The position numbers were made by a program, and so were the translations under genes. Positions 60,875 to 64,000 of a DNA stretch of 64,000 bases are shown here, in pieces; positions within the stretch are counted from its first letter, which is position 1; each line of letters opens with the position of its first letter. The stretch comes from CAVVMA01 sp963788205 (GTDB lineage: Bacteria; Desulfobacterota; Binatia; Binatales; Binataceae): the NCBI GenBank assembly GCA_963788205.1, contig CAWBGG010000006.1, positions 186,001 through 250,000 on the forward strand. Reading direction: 5' to 3'. The notes under the pieces were generated by a model. The model was not told the DNA's origin. It did no database searches and saw nothing but the letters and a program-made list of their open reading frames with translations.

Positions 60875-62107
60875 TCAGTGGGGCAAGTGCCCACCGCCCA
60901 ACCCTCCCCCCATCCCGGGCAGTCCGGACGATTGGGAGCCGGACTTGACCACCGGGCGGACTTCGTCTGTTACCACTATGTCGCCAGGTTTCAGGTCGCC
61001 GCTCAGGATTTCGACGTTGACACCGTCGTCGAGTCCAGCCGTTACCTTGACGGGCTTGATTTCCGAGCCGTCGGGGATCCACACGCGCCGGTTGCGCCGC
61101 GAGCGCTTGCCGTCCAACTCGGTGTTGCTCCCGGCCGAGGCGTTCCTGGCCCCGCTGCGTTTGGGGGAGAATCGAAGCGCGTCCATCGGCACCCGAATCA
61201 CGTCGTCGCGCCGCGCCGTAACGATGGTCGCGTTGGCCGTCATGCCGGGCTTCAGCAGCAATTCCGGATTGTCGACATCGAGCACGACGTCGTAGGTGAC
61301 TACGTTCTGCACGGTGATCGGGGCCTGGCGCACCTGGGCGACCGTGCCGTCGAATTCGCGGTCGCCGTAGGCGTCGACCGTGAACTGCGCGTGCTGTCCG
61401 ACCTGCAAGTCGCCGATATCGGACTCGCTGACGTTGGAGTCCACCTGCATCTTGGTGAGATCCTTCGCGATCAGGAACAGCGTGGGAGTCTGGAAGCTCG
61501 CCGCGACCGTCTGCCCGACATCCACGTTGCGCGAGACCACGGTCCCGTCCACCGGCGAGACAATATCGGTGTAGTTGAGATTGAGCTGGGCATTGCGCAG
61601 GCTGGCCTGCTGTTGTTCGATCATCGCCTGATCGAGATCGATTTGCGCGACGGCCTGATTGTAAACACTGTGCTGATTGTCCACCTGATCCTGCGTAACC
61701 ACGTTTTCGGGGAGCAGTTTGAGGTCGCGCTCATAGGTGAGCTTCTGGTACACGAGGTTGGCCTTGTCCTTTTCCAACTGGGCCCTCGCGTTGGCAACCT
61801 GCGCGGTCGAGAGCGCCACCTGCGCCGCGAATGGGCGCGGATCAATCTTCGCGATTACCTGGCCGGTCTTGACCGGCGAGTTGAAATCGACGTTGATGGC
61901 CTGAATCGGCCCCGAGACGTAACTTCCGACCTGCACCGTGACGACCGGATTGACCGTGCCGGTCGCCGTGACCGCGCGCACGATCGACCCGCGGCTGACC
62001 GGCTCGGTGATGTACTTCACCTGGGCCGAGCGCCCGCCAAGGAGGTACCAACCGATCCCGGCCACGATCAGGACGGGCACGAGTACTCGAAGCGCTAATT
62101 TTCGCAT
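60875..62107 (-). CDS. macA: MacA-type periplasmic adaptor (membrane fusion protein)
   Basis: 410 residues. One N-terminal membrane anchor (about 5-23) is followed by the first half of the lipoyl domain (ATGTVNPVVTVQVGSYVSGPI), a helical hairpin (about 95-170, ARAQLEKDKANLVYQKLTYERDL), the second lipoyl half (IVSPVDGTVVSRNVDVGQTV), a beta-barrel and a membrane-proximal domain. The last 40 residues are rich in Gly, Ser and Pro. The protein bridges the MacB transporter and an outer-membrane channel. No TolC gene is in the window. The promoter should lie in the AT-rich patch near 62160-62180, where a TATAAT occurs on this strand (62167-62172). Confidence 0.92.
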   Translation of the reverse strand: MRKLALRVLVPVLIVAGIGWYLLGGRSAQVKYITEPVSRGSIVRAVTATGTVNPVVTVQVGSYVSGPIQAINVDFNSPVKTGQVIAKIDPRPFAAQVALSTAQVANARAQLEKDKANLVYQKLTYERDLKLLPENVVTQDQVDNQHSVYNQAVAQIDLDQAMIEQQQASLRNAQLNLNYTDIVSPVDGTVVSRNVDVGQTVAASFQTPTLFLIAKDLTKMQVDSNVSESDIGDLQVGQHAQFTVDAYGDREFDGTVAQVRQAPITVQNVVTYDVVLDVDNPELLLKPGMTANATIVTARRDDVIRVPMDALRFSPKRSGARNASAGSNTELDGKRSRRNRRVWIPDGSEIKPVKVTAGLDDGVNVEILSGDLKPGDIVVTDEVRPVVKSGSQSSGLPGMGGGLGGGHLPH

Positions 62108-62290
62108 CGTGAAAGAGTGTATGTCCCGGCCGCACGCGCGGCGACGGACTGGCTGGAACGCATAGTATTATATCTATCTATAAGACGCTCGAAGCGTGTG
62201 GTGGTTTCAACTCCAACGCTCCGGAGGGTCTTCTGGAGGCGTCTTGATACGCGCGCGGGCGCGCGTGTGACCGGGGAGGTCTTGAGAGTC

Positions 62291-63476
62291 ATGGCCGAAG
62301 CATCTCCGTTGGGCGGAATCAAAATAATCGATCTGACGCGCTACCTGGCAGGCCCGTTCTGCACCCAACTGCTGGGTGACTACGGCGCCGAGGTCTTGAA
62401 GATCGAGCCGGTGCGCGGCGCGCGCTCGGAGCTCGGCGATAGCGGCGGCGTCGACAGCTATTTTTTCCTGAGCGCGAATCGCTCCAAGAAGAGCGTGCTG
62501 ATCGATATCAAGAGCGCGGAAGGCCGCTCGCTGCTGAAAAGGCTGATCGATTCGGCCGAACGTCGTGGTCGATAACTTCCGGCCGGGAGTGATCGACGCG
62601 ATGGGGCTGGGCTACGAAGAGTTGGCGGCGCGCAATCCGCGAATCATCGCATGCAGTATCTCGGGCTTCGGGTCGAGCGGGCCGCTGCGCGATTTTCCCG
62701 GCTTCGATCAAATCGCGCAGGGGATGTCGGGCCTGATGAGCGTGACCGGCACCGCGGAGAGCGGTCCCACGCGGGTCGGAATCGCGATCTGCGATCTGCT
62801 GGCGGGTATCTTTGCCGCGCAGGGAATTTTGCTCGCGCTCGAAGCGCGCCATCGCAGCGGTCGGGGCCAGCGCGTCGAGACTTCGCTGCTCGAATCGATG
62901 GTCAGCATCCTGAGCTGGTTGGCCGGCATCTACTTCGAGACCGGCAAAACGCCGGCGCCGCAGGGCAACCATCATCCGCTCTCGTCGCCGCATGGCGTGT
63001 TCAAGGCATCCGATCGTCCGTTAAATATCGCGGTGGGAAACGAAGCGATGTGGGCGAAGTTCGTCATTGTGATCGGACGGCCGGAACTCAGGGACGACGA
63101 GCGCTTCAAGACCGTCGCGCTCAGGATCCGCAATCGCGCGGCGCTGACTGGTGAGATCAATCGCGCTCTCGAAGTTCACGCCGCCGACTATTGGATCGAG
63201 CTGTTCAATCGCGAAGGAATTCCGTCGGGACCGATCCTGACGGTCGAGGAAATGTTCAAGCATCCGCAGATCGCGGCGCGCGAGATGCTCCTGCGGCTCG
63301 ACCATCCGGCGCGCGGAACTTTCATGACCACCGGATTGCCGGTGAAACTGTCGCAGACGCCGGGCGCGATCGCGCGTCCACCGCTGGCGGGCGAGCATAC
63401 CAATCAGGTGCTCGCCTCGCACGGCCTTGACGCAGCGGAAATCGCACAGCTGCGCGCGTCGGGAGTGATCGGATAA
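62291..63476 (+). CDS. Family III CoA-transferase (CaiB/BaiF), frameshifted
   Basis: Start at 62291 with GGGGAGG about 11 bases upstream. The 1186 bases are one more than a multiple of three; with one base removed, 394 residues, the normal length. The N-terminus GGIKIIDLTRYLAGPFCTQLLGDYGAEVLKIE is typical, as are VDNFRPGVIDAMGLGYEEL and GRGQRVETSLLES. In the last block the catalytic Asp of formyl-CoA transferase is Glu, a variant I believe occurs in subfamilies. The break is at about 62559: AERR should read ADVVVDNFRPG; the extra A makes GAACGTC from GACGTC. The enzyme moves CoA between organic acids; the substrate is unknown. Confidence 0.9.
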
Positions 63477-63571
63477 CGTCAGCGGTCTGGCCGGGGCCCG
63501 CAGCTTCGGCATCAGGAGCGAAGCTCTTTTTGACCCTGCCCACACTGCCGCGCGGAGCCACTTTCTGTTCC

Positions 63572-63592
63572 CTCTCCCGCAAGCCGGGAGAG
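63572..63592. repeat. CCTCTCCCG/CGGGAGAG palindrome
   Basis: CTCTCCCG-CAAGC-CGGGAGAG forms an eight-base stem. It is a further member of the CCCTCTCCC family listed at 30588, 49848 and 53010. It lies between the CoA-transferase and the IS110 hairpin. Confidence 0.5.
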
Positions 63593-63617
63593 CGACTGTG
63601 TTGGGAGTCAAGCGGGG

Positions 63618-63695
63618 CGGCGCGTTGCCCACAAGGTCCACAGGCGCTGGGATTTTGGGCAGTATCCCGCCTGTGGACTTGTGGACAACGCGCCG
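63618..63695. repeat. 78-base imperfect palindrome next to the IS110 transposase gene
   Basis: The left arm CGGCGCGTTG-C-CCACAAG-G-TCCACAGGC and the right arm GCCTGTGGA-CTTGTGG-A-CAACGCGCCG pair with one mismatch or wobble and one bulge. Inside is a further stem GGGAT/ATCCC with a ten-base loop. It begins five bases beyond the transposase stop codon. It may be the structured end of the element or a palindromic target site. Confidence 0.75.
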
Positions 63696-63700
63696 GTGGC

Positions 63701-64000
63701 TTAAGCGGGAGTGGGGCATGGTGGGCTCCAGGGCGTCTGATGTTTGAGCATCGCATTGAGGATGGTGAGCAGCTTGCGGGTGGCAGCGAGCAGGGCGACT
63801 TTCTTGGGCTTGCCCGCCTCGCGCAGGCGGCGATACAAGCTGCGCAACGCGGGGTTACAACGAATCGCGGAGAGCGTCGCCATATAGAGAGCACTGCGCA
63901 CGTCCGCGCGCCCGCCGAAGATGGTACTGCGCCCGCGCCAGGCGCCGCTTTGCTGGTCGAACGGCGCGACGCCCACCAGGGCCGCGATCTGCTTGCGGTC
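63701..64000 (-). CDS. IS110-family transposase, C-terminal part (runs off the right edge)
   Basis: The last 100 codons of an IS110-type transposase. The visible part contains RKQIAALVGVAPFD, then GRSTIFGGRADVRSALYMAT and GKPKKVALLAATRKLLTILN followed by AMLKHQTPW, the characteristic C-terminal (Transposase_20) region with its conserved helix-hairpin-like turn and a serine in the SGAWRGRS segment. The N-terminal DEDD catalytic domain lies outside the window. IS110 elements move with the help of a structured bridge RNA and have no ordinary terminal inverted repeats. The stop codon is five bases from a long hairpin. Confidence 0.93.
   Translation of the reverse strand, partial: DRKQIAALVGVAPFDQQSGAWRGRSTIFGGRADVRSALYMATLSAIRCNPALRSLYRRLREAGKPKKVALLAATRKLLTILNAMLKHQTPWSPPCPTPA

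Noticed and set aside
62510..62600. Programmed frameshifting in the CoA-transferase, hslU or methyltransferase
   Set aside because: No slippery heptamer or downstream structure is evident, the proteins are not of types known to be frameshifted, and all three sites share a single-base context change that fits a read error better.
1..64000. CRISPR arrays, rRNA genes and prophage
   Set aside because: No regularly spaced repeats, no 16S, 23S or 5S motifs and no phage structural genes were seen. The only integrase-like gene is xerC in its normal chromosomal context.

Overview
The window is a GC-rich, gene-dense stretch of an uncultivated-looking Gram-negative bacterium. The signs of a Gram-negative cell are lipoprotein signals, an OmpA-type lipoprotein, a MacA/MacB-type exporter and a DUF1329 protein. 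The order dapA-dapF-lysA-lipoprotein-argH-argG-argF-argD-argB-hslU-hslV-xerC is the arrangement known from Desulfobacterota and their relatives. Together with DUF1329, a family III CoA-transferase and an SCP-x-type thiolase it suggests a lineage such as Candidatus Binatota. That placement is inference; no rRNA gene is present to test it.

Layout. 1-2.7 kb: end of a gliding/ABC-transporter auxiliary operon (GldG-like, DUF4340). 2.8-9.8 kb: an orphan HigA-like regulator, a HAD phosphatase, an alpha/beta hydrolase, an O-methyltransferase, glycine oxidase with a coupled receiver-like protein, and a glycosyltransferase preceded by two shrunken gene remnants. 10-14.7 kb: envelope proteins, uvrB and a VOC protein. 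14.9-18.6 kb: a giant NHL-repeat protein. 18.6-25.8 kb: an esterase, uvrC, comEC, a GST and a zinc-ribbon protein. 26.2-32.8 kb: a zinc-ribbon/pseudokinase/Sel1 protein, a ferredoxin, a thiolase, an SDR, tRNA-Cys, an HU-like protein and a methyltransferase. 32.8-37.4 kb: membrane proteins and an FAD oxidoreductase, probably for envelope glycans. 38-53 kb: lysine and arginine biosynthesis, HslUV and XerC, interrupted by a pentapeptide-repeat gene on the opposite strand. 53-57 kb: a zinc-ribbon protein, a lipoprotein, glmU and glmS. 57-64 kb: DUF1329, a MacAB-type exporter, a CoA-transferase and the end of an IS110-family transposase that runs off the right edge.

Genes are tightly packed, and many neighbours share 4-base ATGA or GTGA start/stop overlaps, which implies translational coupling. 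dapA/dapF/lysA and argB/D/F/G/H supply lysine, diaminopimelate and arginine. glmS and glmU supply UDP-GlcNAc for peptidoglycan and LPS. uvrB and uvrC are 5.6 kb apart and both appear to be read from leaderless transcripts.

A caution about the sequence: five otherwise well-conserved genes (gldG-like, a methyltransferase, hslU, glmS, a CoA-transferase) carry single-base frameshifts. In three of them the change is the same, an extra A that turns GACGTC into GAACGTC on the + strand. This looks like a sequence-context read error, perhaps at a modified base, rather than gene decay. The most unusual biology is the pseudokinase with zinc ribbons and Sel1 repeats, a twelve-repeat double propeller with a fresh domain duplication, a 33-base promoter/palindrome module found twice, and a 78-base hairpin directly behind the IS110 gene.
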